Shown piece after piece: positions 1-7,822 of a DNA stretch of 64,000 bases. The position numbers and the translations under genes were made by a program. The DNA comes from SSF14 sp046331245. Lineage in GTDB: Bacteria; Actinomycetota; Acidimicrobiia; Acidimicrobiales; Microtrichaceae. The DNA lies in assembly GCA_046331245.1 (NCBI GenBank), contig JAXLRH010000003.1, positions 329,921 through 393,920 of the forward strand. The letters run 5' to 3'. The first letter of the stretch is position 1; every line of letters starts with the position of its first letter. The notes below the pieces were generated by a model. That model was not told the DNA's origin. It ran no database searches and worked only from the letters and a program-made list of their open reading frames with translations.

Positions 1-577
1 CGATCAGGTCGTCCGCTCGTTCGAGGTCGGCCTCGACGAGCGCAGCCATCGCGCCACGCGAGGCCGCGAAGAACGCGGCGCGGGGCGAGCCGCTGTCGGC
101 CGCGACGCGCTCCAGGGCGCGGAGCTGACGGGCGACGGCCACCACGTCGAGCTGCTCCCACGCCGTGGTGAGGCGCCAGTTGTGCGCCATGAGGCGGAGG
201 TCCGCGTCGGTGAGGTGCACGGCCACGTCCACGAGCCGGAGCGACAGCGCCAGCCGCTCGTCGACGTCGTCGGGCCCCCAGCGCACGAGCAGCGCGGCGT
301 CGAGCGCCTCGGCGGTGAGGTGCGGGTCGCCCAGCCGCTCGGCGCAGGCCACGGCCTCGGCGGCGAAGTGCGACGCCCGCTCTGCGTCGCCGCCGTACAC
401 CCAGGTGCGAGCCAGCGCCGTGGCGAGGCGGGCCTCGGTCCGATCCGACCGTGGGATGGCCTCCCGCACGGCGACGTACGCCTCGTGCAGGAGGGCCGGC
501 CGCTGGCCCGGATGGACGCCGAACCCGCCGTCTGGCGGCAGCCCGAGGGCGTGCTCGGCCATCGACTCGGCGTCCAT
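1..577 (-). CDS. TPR-type helical protein, 3' end cut by window edge
   Basis: The reading frame is open from ATG 577 to the window edge (192 codons seen). The product is rich in Ala, Leu and Arg and has repeated helix-pair patterns such as LATALARTWVYGGDAERASH and AEALDAALLVRW. These resemble the tetratricopeptide region found in large LuxR/MalT-like regulators and in cyclase-type AAA proteins. No nucleotide-binding or DNA-binding motif falls in the visible part, so the role is unknown. A GTG two codons upstream (583) is an alternative start. The competing frame on the same strand is Arg/Ser-rich and typical of a shadow. The 65-base gap to the next gene holds nothing I recognise. Confidence 0.6.
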   Translation of the reverse strand, partial: MDAESMAEHALGLPPDGGFGVHPGQRPALLHEAYVAVREAIPRSDRTEARLATALARTWVYGGDAERASHFAAEAVACAERLGDPHLTAEALDAALLVRWGPDDVDERLALSLRLVDVAVHLTDADLRLMAHNWRLTTAWEQLDVVAVARQLRALERVAADSGSPRAAFFAASRGAMAALVEADLERADDLI

Positions 578-642
578 CGGCACAACGTATCCCTGCGAGG
601 TCACCGGCCCCGGTCCTCCGCGCCCGGTCGTTCGCGACCGGC

Positions 643-1080
643 CTACGGCCGGGTCAGCGTCACGGCCTCGGCGTGGCGCTTCACCTGGTCCTCGTCCCAG
701 TCGCCGGTGCAGTACACCGAGATCTGCGAGACGCCGCCCGAGGGCGCCACGTCGCAGCGCATGAGCTCGCGGCAGTACCAGGAGTGCCCGTCGTGGTCCC
801 ACCGCTCCTCGACCTCGAGCAGGAAGCCGGTCTCCGTGAGGTCCATCCGCGTACGCGGCACGGTGCCGCCGCCGGGGTGGCCGTTCTTGCGGAGCGCGAC
901 CGACGCGTCGCGGCCCTCGGCCTGCAGGCGCCACAGCGGCATCGTGAAGTCGCAGAACACGTCGTCGGTGAAGAGCCCGTCGGGTGCGGTGCCGGTCTCG
1001 AGGAAGCTCACGAGCTGGTCGGCGAGGCGTCGGCACGTCTCGCGGTCGGCGAGGCGGGTGATGGTCTGTTGGTCGGTCAT
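643..1080 (-). CDS. SnoaL/NTF2-like protein
   Basis: A 145-residue protein with the cone-shaped NTF2-like pattern: an N-terminal helix (CRRLADQLVSFLETG), then FTDDVFCDFTMPLWRLQAEG, then beta strands rich in Trp, Tyr and charged residues. SnoaL-like proteins are small enzymes or ligand-binding domains, and the substrate cannot be read from sequence. ATG 1080 is chosen because AGGAGG sits six bases upstream. A longer in-frame start at 1122 would bury that site and reads through a hairpin (1087-1114) that covers the ribosome-binding site. The gene diverges from the DUF2071 gene at 1178. Confidence 0.75.
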   Translation of the reverse strand: MTDQQTITRLADRETCRRLADQLVSFLETGTAPDGLFTDDVFCDFTMPLWRLQAEGRDASVALRKNGHPGGGTVPRTRMDLTETGFLLEVEERWDHDGHSWYCRELMRCDVAPSGGVSQISVYCTGDWDEDQVKRHAEAVTLTRP

Positions 1081-1086
1081 GTCGGT

Positions 1087-1114
1087 CCTCCTGGATCGCT
1101 GGTCATCCAGGAGG
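1087..1114 (-). promoter_or_regulatory. Leader hairpin sequestering the ribosome-binding site
   Basis: This is a perfect 10-bp inverted repeat with an 8-base loop in the leader of the SnoaL-like gene. On the transcript the upstream arm CCTCCTGGAT pairs with ATCCAGGAGG, and the second arm contains the AGGAGG ribosome-binding site. CCTCCT therefore acts as an anti-Shine-Dalgarno. Pairing would hide the site, and any factor that melts the stem would expose it. The structure is seen; the regulation is inferred. Confidence 0.55.
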
Positions 1115-1177
1115 CGTGACATCTGTCGTCACATCGTGATTCGGCGCCGTGACGGCCCCCGGACGAGACTGTTCCCG

Positions 1178-1936
1178 GTGAACGACCCCGTGCCCGACGG
1201 CATCTGCCCGCTCCACGTCGAGCGGCGCCTGATGCAGCACCGATGGGATCGACTGACGTTCCTCCACTGGCGGTTCGAGCCCGAGGCCGTTGCCCGACTG
1301 TTGCCGCCGGGTGTGGAGGTCGAGACCTTCGACGGGTCCGCGTGGGTGGGGCTGGTCCCCTTCTACATGGAGGTGGCGGCCGGTCGTGGGCCGGCGCTGC
1401 CGTGGGTCGGGCACTTCTGCGAGACGAACGTCCGCACCTACGCGCGCGCCGCGGACGGCACGTCAGGGGTGTGGTTCTTCTCGCTCGACGCCGCGCGCCT
1501 CGCCGCCGTCGTCACGGCGCGCACGACCTACCGCCTGCCGTACTACTGGTCGCGCATGGCGATCGAGTGCTCCGGCGACGAGATCACGTACACGACCCGG
1601 CGCCGCTGGCCGGGCCCGCGGTCGCTGTCGTCGGGCGCGGTGACGTCACGGGTGCGCGTGCGTGTCGGAGCGCCGTACGCCGCCGACGAGCTCGCCCCGC
1701 TCGACCACTTCCTCACGGCGCGGTGGCGGCTCTACAGCCACACCCGCACCGGCCTGCGGTACGGCTGGGCCGAGCACGACCCGTGGCCGCTCTACCGCGC
1801 CGAGGCGCTCGAGGTGGACGACCGGCTGGTGGCCGCTGCGGGGCTCACCGTCCCCGACGAGGCGCCGCTCGTGCACTTCTCGCCGGGCGTCGGGGTGCGC
1901 ATCGGGTTCCCGCACGGCCTCGTCGTCACGCGCTGA
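1178..1936 (+). CDS. DUF2071 (YqjF-like) protein
   Basis: A 252-residue protein with the DUF2071 pattern throughout: LTFLHWRFEPEAVARLLPPG near the N-terminus, then WVGLVPFYM, ETNVRTYAR, GVWFFSLDAARL and LPYYWSRM, ending with a DHFLTARWRLYS region and PWPLYRAEAL. The family is widespread and its biochemical role is unknown. Start GTG 1178 gives the usual length, and ATG 1232 would still keep the core. The 3' end overlaps the convergent PPOX gene by 11 bases. It diverges from the SnoaL-like gene across 97 bases. Confidence 0.8.
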   Translation: MNDPVPDGICPLHVERRLMQHRWDRLTFLHWRFEPEAVARLLPPGVEVETFDGSAWVGLVPFYMEVAAGRGPALPWVGHFCETNVRTYARAADGTSGVWFFSLDAARLAAVVTARTTYRLPYYWSRMAIECSGDEITYTTRRRWPGPRSLSSGAVTSRVRVRVGAPYAADELAPLDHFLTARWRLYSHTRTGLRYGWAEHDPWPLYRAEALEVDDRLVAAAGLTVPDEAPLVHFSPGVGVRIGFPHGLVVTR

Positions 1937-2360
1937 CGTCGCGCTCCGCGATCACCCGCTCGACCCGCAGCTCCACCACGCACTCCCCCGGTACCGCGTT
2001 GCGGCGCGCGTACTCGACAGCCCGGGCCTCGCCCATGTACCTGGCCGCACAGGCACGGGCGACCCGCCACGTCTCGGCCTCGTCGTCGGGAGCGACCTCA
2101 GCGAGCGCCTCGATCAGCACGAAGGAGAACGGCGGGGTCTCGTCGTCGATGGTGAGGCAGACACGCGGCTCGTGGCGCAACGCCCGCACCTTCGCGCTGT
2201 CGAAGGAGGTCTGGAAGCGGATGACGCCGTCGTCCTCGAGGAGGAACCAGATCGGCACCACGAGCGGCCGGCCGTCCGCCCGCACCACGCCGAGCTTGCC
2301 GGTGCGCGTCCCGGCACGCACGAACCCGCGCCACTCCTCGTCGCTCATGATCTCGCCCAT
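1926..2360 (-). CDS. PPOX-class flavin/F420-dependent enzyme
   Basis: A 144-residue split-barrel protein of the pyridoxamine 5'-phosphate oxidase superfamily. Typical stretches are GKLGVVRADGRPLVVPIWFLLEDDGVIRF, the KVRALRHEPRVCLTIDD motif and a C-terminal VVELRVERV strand. Actinobacterial members often use F420 or FMN or bind haem degradation intermediates, and the cofactor cannot be settled here. ATG 2348 is an alternative start four codons in. It is convergent with the DUF2071 gene (11-base overlap) and lies 9 bases before the large surface protein gene on the same strand. Confidence 0.75.
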   Translation of the reverse strand: MGEIMSDEEWRGFVRAGTRTGKLGVVRADGRPLVVPIWFLLEDDGVIRFQTSFDSAKVRALRHEPRVCLTIDDETPPFSFVLIEALAEVAPDDEAETWRVARACAARYMGEARAVEYARRNAVPGECVVELRVERVIAERDVSA

Positions 2361-2369
2361 GCGGGCTGT

Positions 2370-5300
2370 CTACCGGATGACGCGCTTCCTCGTCGCCACC
2401 ACGCCGAACCCGACGAGCAGGAGCCCGAGCCCGAGCAGCACGGCGCCGAACGGCTGGCCGCCGGTGAACGCCAGCGGCGACGACGGCGACGCGACCGGCT
2501 GCGTGGTCGTGGTCGTGGTGGTCGCGTTCACCGTTTCGGCCAGCACGTGCACCGGCACCGAGGCCGCGTTGTTCGCGAGCGTGATCTCGGCCCCGGCGGC
2601 GCTGACGGTCGCGGCGGTGAGGAGCGTGGCGCCCACGGCGCCGCCGACGGTCGTGCGGATGCCGATCGTCGACGACCCGCCGTTCGCGAGGCCGGCCGGC
2701 AGGACGCAGGTGACGACCTGCCCGCTCGCGGAGCAGTTCCAGCCCGGCGCGTCCGTGCTCACGTAGGTGAGCCCGTCGGGCAGGGTCTCGACCACCGTCA
2801 CGTCGGTGGGCGAGTCGAGCGGCCCGCCGTTCTGGACGTCGATCCGAACGACCACCGACCCGTTCACCTGCGGCGTCCCCTCGATCGAGGTCTGCACGCG
2901 CAGGTCGTACGGAAGGCCTGAGGGGGTCGCGAGGCCGACGTCGGCGTCGGTCACGTCCTGCGCCGGGCCGAGGTCGACGAGACGGGTGCCGGTGGAGGTC
3001 GGGGCCATGCCAGCGGGCGACGTGACCGCCACCAGGTAGCGCCCGGGCGCCAGACCGGTGAAGGAGTAGTTGCCGTCGCCGCTCGTCACGGCGGTGGCGG
3101 AGGTCGTATAGACGCCGTCACCGTCGGCGTCGGCGAGCAGCGTGACGGTGACGCCGTTCAGGCCGGCCTCACCGGCGTCCTGCATCTGGTCGCGGTCGGT
3201 GTCGCTCCAGATGCGGTCGCCGATGGAGCCGGGGGCGGCCGGGGTGGAGCGGATGCCGACGTCGGCGTTGGTCACGGCGAGGCCCGCCCACAGGGTGACG
3301 GGTACGGCCGAAGGCGTCGTGGGGTGGCTGCCGCCGGGCACGCTCACGACCACCTGGTAGCTGCCGGGCGGCAGCGACGTGAAGGCGTAGTTGCCGTCGC
3401 CGGAGGTGGTCGTGGTCGAGACGGCGGTTTCGAAGGTGCCGTCGCCGTCGGCGTCACGGCGGAGGGTGACGGTGACGCCGTTGGCCCCGGTCTCGCCGCC
3501 GTCCTGCACGCCGTCGGCGTCGGTGTCGGTCCAGACGCGGTCGCCGATGGAGCCGGCCGTGACCGCTCCGGGGTGGAGGCCGACGTCGGCATCGGTCACC
3601 GACTGGCCGCCGGCGAGAGGCACGGTGATGGCGACCGGGGTCGTGGGCGTGCGGCCGGCCGGGGTGGTGACGACCACCCGGTAGGAGGCGGGCGGCAGGT
3701 GTGCGAAGCCGTAGGAGCCGTCGGACGAGGTGGTGATCGACGACAACGTCGTCTCGAAGCCGCCGTCGCCGTCGGTGTCCGACAGGAGGGAGACGGTGAC
3801 GCCGCCCACACCGGGCTCACCGGTGTCCTGGGCGCCGTTGCCGTTGGTGTCGTCCCACACGCGGTCGCCGATGACGCCGCCGTCGGGCGGGGCGGGCGGT
3901 TCGAAGCCGAAGTCGACCGTGTTGTCGGTGGCGGCGTTCGCGAGCGTGACGTGGGTCGTCGTCGCGGTGGTGGCGGTGAGGCCCGTCGGGGGCGTGACCA
4001 CGACGGAGTAGGCGCCGGCCGAGAGGTTGGGGAAGGCGTACGTGCCCGTGCCGGCCGTGACGGCCGTGGCGACGGTGGTCTCGTAGGAGCCGTTCGAGTC
4101 GGTGTCCTTCAGCAGCGTCACGGTGACGCCGCCGAGGCCGGGCTCGCCGGAGTCCTGCACGCCGTCGCCGTCGGTGTCGCTCCACACCGTGTCGCCGATG
4201 CCGCCGCTCCCGCGGTAGCCGAAGTCCTGCGCGTCGTCCGTGGCCCCCGCGGCGAGGGTCACGCCCGAGCGGCTCGCCGTGCCGCCGTCGGGATCGACCG
4301 TGTTGGCGAAGCCGGCCGGGAGATCGGCCGTGTCGACCTGCACCCGGAAGTTGCCGGCGGGCAGCGTGCCGACGGACCAGTGGCCCACCGAGTCGGTGGT
4401 GACGGTCGTGGCGATGTCGTCGCCGCCGCCGAGCACGCCGTCGGGGCCGAACCAGGTGACCGTGACGTCGACACCGGTGATGCCCTCCCCGGCCTGCGGC
4501 GTGCCGTTGCCGTTGAGGTCCTCGAAGACCGTGTCGCCGACGACGCCGCGACCGGTGTAGCCGAAGTCGACGTCGGTGCGGCTCACGCCCGGTGCCAGCG
4601 TGAAGGCGGCGACCGACGTGCTGCCCGAGCCGATGCCGTCGAGGTCGAACGTGGGCGAGTCGATGCCGTTCGGCAGGGTGCCCGTGGACACGGCGACGCG
4701 GTACGCGCCGGCGGGCAGGTTCGTGATCGACCACGCGCCGGTGGCGTCGGTGGTCGTGGTGTAGGCGTGGTCGTCACCGTTGCCGAACGTGCCGTTCGGG
4801 CCGGCCCATGTGGCCGTCACGTCGACGCCGGCGAGACCCGGCTCGCCGGAGTCCACGGTGCCGTTGCCGTTGACGTCGTACCAGACGGTGTCGCCGACGG
4901 ACGGGCCGGTCACGCTGAGGCTCACCGACGCCTGGTCGTCCTCGGTCGGGACGTCGTTGCCCGGCGTGGAGTCGGGGTCGATCGACTTGGAGGCGGTGAC
5001 CTCGGCGGAGTTGGTGACCGATGGCGAGACGATCGTGGCCGTGATGTCGAGCGTGGCGCTCGCGCCGTTGGCGAGGGTGCCGACGCTCCACACGCCGGTG
5101 CTGCTCACGTAGCTGCCCGCGCTCGGGCTAGAGGACACGTAGACCGCACCCGCCGGGAGGAGGTCGGTGACCTTCACGCCGGTCGCGCCGTTCGGACCGG
5201 CGTTGCTGACGGTGAGGCGGAACACGGCGTCGTCGCCCACATGGGCGGCCGGTGTGGTGATCGACTTGGTGAGGCTGAGGTCCGACGACGCCAGCGGCGT

Positions 5301-7331
5301 GGTCAGCACGTCGCCGCCCGAGGCCTCGGCGGCGGTGACGGTCACGGGGTTCGTGATCGACGGGGTGTGGTTCGGGAAGGGGTCGTCGATCGTCACCCGG
5401 TACCGCACGTGGACGGTGTTGCCGGCGGTGATGTCGGGGAGTGCCACGCCGCTCTCGTCGAGCGGGAAGGCGGTGGCCGCGGGCGGCACCGAGTCGTCGG
5501 CGATCGGCGTGACGGTGGAGCCGTCGTCGATCACGGTCGTGCCGGGCACGTAGGTCGAGCCCGCCGGCAGCAGGTCGGTTCCGGACACCGACGTGAACGC
5601 GAGGCTGCCGGCGTCGCTGATCGAGATGTCGTAGTCGACGCTGTCGCCGGGCCCGATGAGGCCGTCGCCGTTGGCGTCGGTCGCGACGCCGGCCGTCTTG
5701 TCGACCACCATCGAGGTGGACGGGATGATGGCGTAGCCGGCGTCGAAGCCGGGCGAGCCGCTCGGGGCGTTCGACGGGTCCTCACCCCAGGCGCCGGCGA
5801 TCTTGGTGCCGTCGCACGTGTAGATGCGGGCGCCGGTCATGTCGAAGTCGTTGGGGTCGGTGATGCGGGTCGAGGCGAGCGCGGCGACCGGCAGCTCGAG
5901 GTCGTGGGAGCCGAAGCAGTCGGGGCTGCTCAGCGCGCCGGTGGCCGGATCGCCGTCGAAGTCGACGTGGACGGTCGTGGCCGTGAGCGTGGTCGCCCAG
6001 ACGGGGTCGTCGTCGGCGTGGCCGGCGCCCGCCGACAGGGGCGGGTCGGTGGAGTTTCCGGGCGCCCATCCGAGCACCGCCTGCGTGGTGAGAAGACCGG
6101 TGGGCACGAGGGCGAAGCCCCAGTCGTAGGTCGCGCTGCCATCGCCCGCGGAACCCGGGGCGGCGCCGCTCTGCGCGCCGCTGGCGCCAACGGCGATGAA
6201 GTTCGGGCCGCCGCTGTCGAAGCGCGTGGCCTGGCCGAGCGGCGACGCGAAGCTCGTGGAGGTGCCCGCCGCGATCGACAGGGTGCCCGAGCAGCTCGTG
6301 CACGACGGGGTCACGGTGATCGGCGACGACGTCGGGTTGAAGAGGTACGTGATGGTGCGCTGGTTGTCGAGGTTGCTCGCGACCGGGTTGAGGTAGTCGC
6401 TCGACAGGAGCGACGTCGGGAACAACGTGAACCAGCGGGACTCGTAGGACGAGCCCACGTCGCCGGTCCCCTCGTGCACCTGCACGGGCTTGTCCGACAT
6501 CACGTGCGCGCCCTGCTCGACGCCTCCGTGCACGAACGCGACCTCGCCCTCGTCGATGACGGAGGTGGTGTCGACCGTGCCGTTGCCGTCGCTGTCGACG
6601 CGCACCGTGGTGTCGTCCGCCGCCGCCATCACGACGAGGCTCGACGTCTCGAACGCCGGCGAGGTGCCCGACGGGGTCGGCGTGTTCTCGCCCACCGGCG
6701 CCACGTAGTCGGTGCCGTACTTGGACGTGTCGTACCCCGAGGCCGAGGCCGAGAGCACCGAGCCGAGCGGCGTCGAGAAGCCGCCGGCCGTGATCGCGAA
6801 GCCGCGGGTCGACGCCACCTTGTCGCGGCCGTCGTAGCGGATCTGCGAGGAGTTGCGCGGGGTGGTGATCGTGTTGCGGAGGACGAACACGTCGCCGGAC
6901 GTGAGGAGATCGCTGCCGCAGGACGAGCACACGGTCGACGCGTCGCCGTTCGAGGGGTTCCCGTCGCCCCAGACCTCGGTCGTCGACTGCACCGGGTTGG
7001 AGATGTCGGCCTCGAAGCCGTCCTCCCAGTGGTCGTAGTACATGATCGCCCCGTCGCCGGCGTTGGTGATGCCCACGGTGAAGTCGAGCGTGGTGTCGGC
7101 GCCCGCGTTCACGGACTCCATGACGGCCTGGGTCTCGTCCGCGGGAAGGGGCACGTACCCGGTCACGACCGGTGCGGGACCGGCGCCGGCCAGGGGCGCG
7201 TCGCTGACGACCGCGACCGTCGCGCCGGCGACCACGGCGACGGCTGCGAGAGCGGCGCCGAGCCGGCGCCGACGGGGTGCGGGCGTCGAGGCGAGCGTTC
7301 GGCTGTCGGTGCGCGACTGGTCGAGATGCAT
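2370..7331 (-). CDS. Giant wall-anchored SdrD-B/DUF11 repeat protein
   Basis: A 1653-residue secreted surface protein. The N-terminus has RRRR then a hydrophobic stretch and an Ala-rich cleavage region (about residues 20-50). Residues about 50-550 resemble an IgGFc-binding-type adhesion module (SSLVVMAAADDTTVRVD, VMSDKPVQVHEG). DUF11-like domains follow to about 800. Six SdrD B-like (Cna-B type) domains start near residues 812, 930, 1044, 1153, 1261 and 1369; each opens with GDxVWxDxNGNG-type calcium-binding loops and closes with LPAGxYxVxV. A last DUF11 domain starts near 1472, followed by a Thr run, an LAFTGG sortase signal near 1619, a membrane helix and RKR. It is probably covalently attached to the wall; the ligand is unknown. 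No sortase gene is in the window. Confidence 0.85.
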   Translation of the reverse strand: MHLDQSRTDSRTLASTPAPRRRRLGAALAAVAVVAGATVAVVSDAPLAGAGPAPVVTGYVPLPADETQAVMESVNAGADTTLDFTVGITNAGDGAIMYYDHWEDGFEADISNPVQSTTEVWGDGNPSNGDASTVCSSCGSDLLTSGDVFVLRNTITTPRNSSQIRYDGRDKVASTRGFAITAGGFSTPLGSVLSASASGYDTSKYGTDYVAPVGENTPTPSGTSPAFETSSLVVMAAADDTTVRVDSDGNGTVDTTSVIDEGEVAFVHGGVEQGAHVMSDKPVQVHEGTGDVGSSYESRWFTLFPTSLLSSDYLNPVASNLDNQRTITYLFNPTSSPITVTPSCTSCSGTLSIAAGTSTSFASPLGQATRFDSGGPNFIAVGASGAQSGAAPGSAGDGSATYDWGFALVPTGLLTTQAVLGWAPGNSTDPPLSAGAGHADDDPVWATTLTATTVHVDFDGDPATGALSSPDCFGSHDLELPVAALASTRITDPNDFDMTGARIYTCDGTKIAGAWGEDPSNAPSGSPGFDAGYAIIPSTSMVVDKTAGVATDANGDGLIGPGDSVDYDISISDAGSLAFTSVSGTDLLPAGSTYVPGTTVIDDGSTVTPIADDSVPPAATAFPLDESGVALPDITAGNTVHVRYRVTIDDPFPNHTPSITNPVTVTAAEASGGDVLTTPLASSDLSLTKSITTPAAHVGDDAVFRLTVSNAGPNGATGVKVTDLLPAGAVYVSSSPSAGSYVSSTGVWSVGTLANGASATLDITATIVSPSVTNSAEVTASKSIDPDSTPGNDVPTEDDQASVSLSVTGPSVGDTVWYDVNGNGTVDSGEPGLAGVDVTATWAGPNGTFGNGDDHAYTTTTDATGAWSITNLPAGAYRVAVSTGTLPNGIDSPTFDLDGIGSGSTSVAAFTLAPGVSRTDVDFGYTGRGVVGDTVFEDLNGNGTPQAGEGITGVDVTVTWFGPDGVLGGGDDIATTVTTDSVGHWSVGTLPAGNFRVQVDTADLPAGFANTVDPDGGTASRSGVTLAAGATDDAQDFGYRGSGGIGDTVWSDTDGDGVQDSGEPGLGGVTVTLLKDTDSNGSYETTVATAVTAGTGTYAFPNLSAGAYSVVVTPPTGLTATTATTTHVTLANAATDNTVDFGFEPPAPPDGGVIGDRVWDDTNGNGAQDTGEPGVGGVTVSLLSDTDGDGGFETTLSSITTSSDGSYGFAHLPPASYRVVVTTPAGRTPTTPVAITVPLAGGQSVTDADVGLHPGAVTAGSIGDRVWTDTDADGVQDGGETGANGVTVTLRRDADGDGTFETAVSTTTTSGDGNYAFTSLPPGSYQVVVSVPGGSHPTTPSAVPVTLWAGLAVTNADVGIRSTPAAPGSIGDRIWSDTDRDQMQDAGEAGLNGVTVTLLADADGDGVYTTSATAVTSGDGNYSFTGLAPGRYLVAVTSPAGMAPTSTGTRLVDLGPAQDVTDADVGLATPSGLPYDLRVQTSIEGTPQVNGSVVVRIDVQNGGPLDSPTDVTVVETLPDGLTYVSTDAPGWNCSASGQVVTCVLPAGLANGGSSTIGIRTTVGGAVGATLLTAATVSAAGAEITLANNAASVPVHVLAETVNATTTTTTTQPVASPSSPLAFTGGQPFGAVLLGLGLLLVGFGVVATRKRVIR

Positions 7332-7387
7332 ACCGAGCAGATCGGCACCGGCAATGTGCCTATGAGGCCCGGCCGATCAGCGTTCGG

Positions 7388-7822
7388 TCAGATGAGTCGT
7401 TCAGCCCAGAGCCGGCCGGCGCCGGCCAGCAGGCACGCTCCGGCCCCGAGCGGCAGGAGCGCAAGGGCGTCGCCGAGGTGGATCCCGTGGTCGCGCGACA
7501 GGCTGATCAGCACGGGGCCGGCGAACCGGTGGTCACCGAGCAGCAGCCACAGCACGCCGAGCCCGATCGATGCGAGCGCCAGGCCGACGAGGCCGAGCAC
7601 CGCGTGGCGGCGGCCGATCAGCGCTGCGACGAGCGCTCCGAACGCCAGCACCGCGATGCCCGACGGCGCCGACACCCACTCCGTGTGCGAGAACCGCACG
7701 TGAGCGTGGATGTGGCCGCGGGCCAGCCACGCCGCGACGAAGACCACGGCGGCGCCGGCCGCGACGGCCGTCCACGCCGGGGCCGGGACGGCGGGCGCGG
7801 CGGATCGCTCGTCTCGGCTCAT
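7388..7822 (-). CDS. Small four-helix membrane protein
   Basis: A 144-residue integral membrane protein with about four hydrophobic segments (VAAGAAVVFVAAWLA, GIAVLAFGALVAALIG, VLGLVGLALASIGLGVLWLLL and a C-terminal GDALALLPLGAGACLLAG). I recognise no family. A His-rich loop (ARGHIHAHVRFSHTEW) follows the first helix and could bind metal, but this is a guess. The start ATG 7822 overlaps the stop of the upstream fusion gene as ATGA, so the two are translationally coupled and probably act together. Confidence 0.7.
   Translation of the reverse strand: MSRDERSAAPAVPAPAWTAVAAGAAVVFVAAWLARGHIHAHVRFSHTEWVSAPSGIAVLAFGALVAALIGRRHAVLGLVGLALASIGLGVLWLLLGDHRFAGPVLISLSRDHGIHLGDALALLPLGAGACLLAGAGRLWAERLI

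Noticed and set aside
182..1177. N-terminal extension of the DUF2071 reading frame
   Set aside because: This part is antisense to the TPR and SnoaL-like genes and shows no family pattern; the conserved protein begins at about 1178.
2905..4900. Apparent DNA repeats of about 330 bases
   Set aside because: They are the coding repeats of the SdrD B-like domains, not a separate repeat element.
3324..7703. 1459-residue plus-strand frame opposite the large surface protein
   Set aside because: It is Arg/Gly/Ala/His-rich with no domain, and arises from the codon bias of the real minus-strand gene with its signal peptide, repeats and sortase tail.
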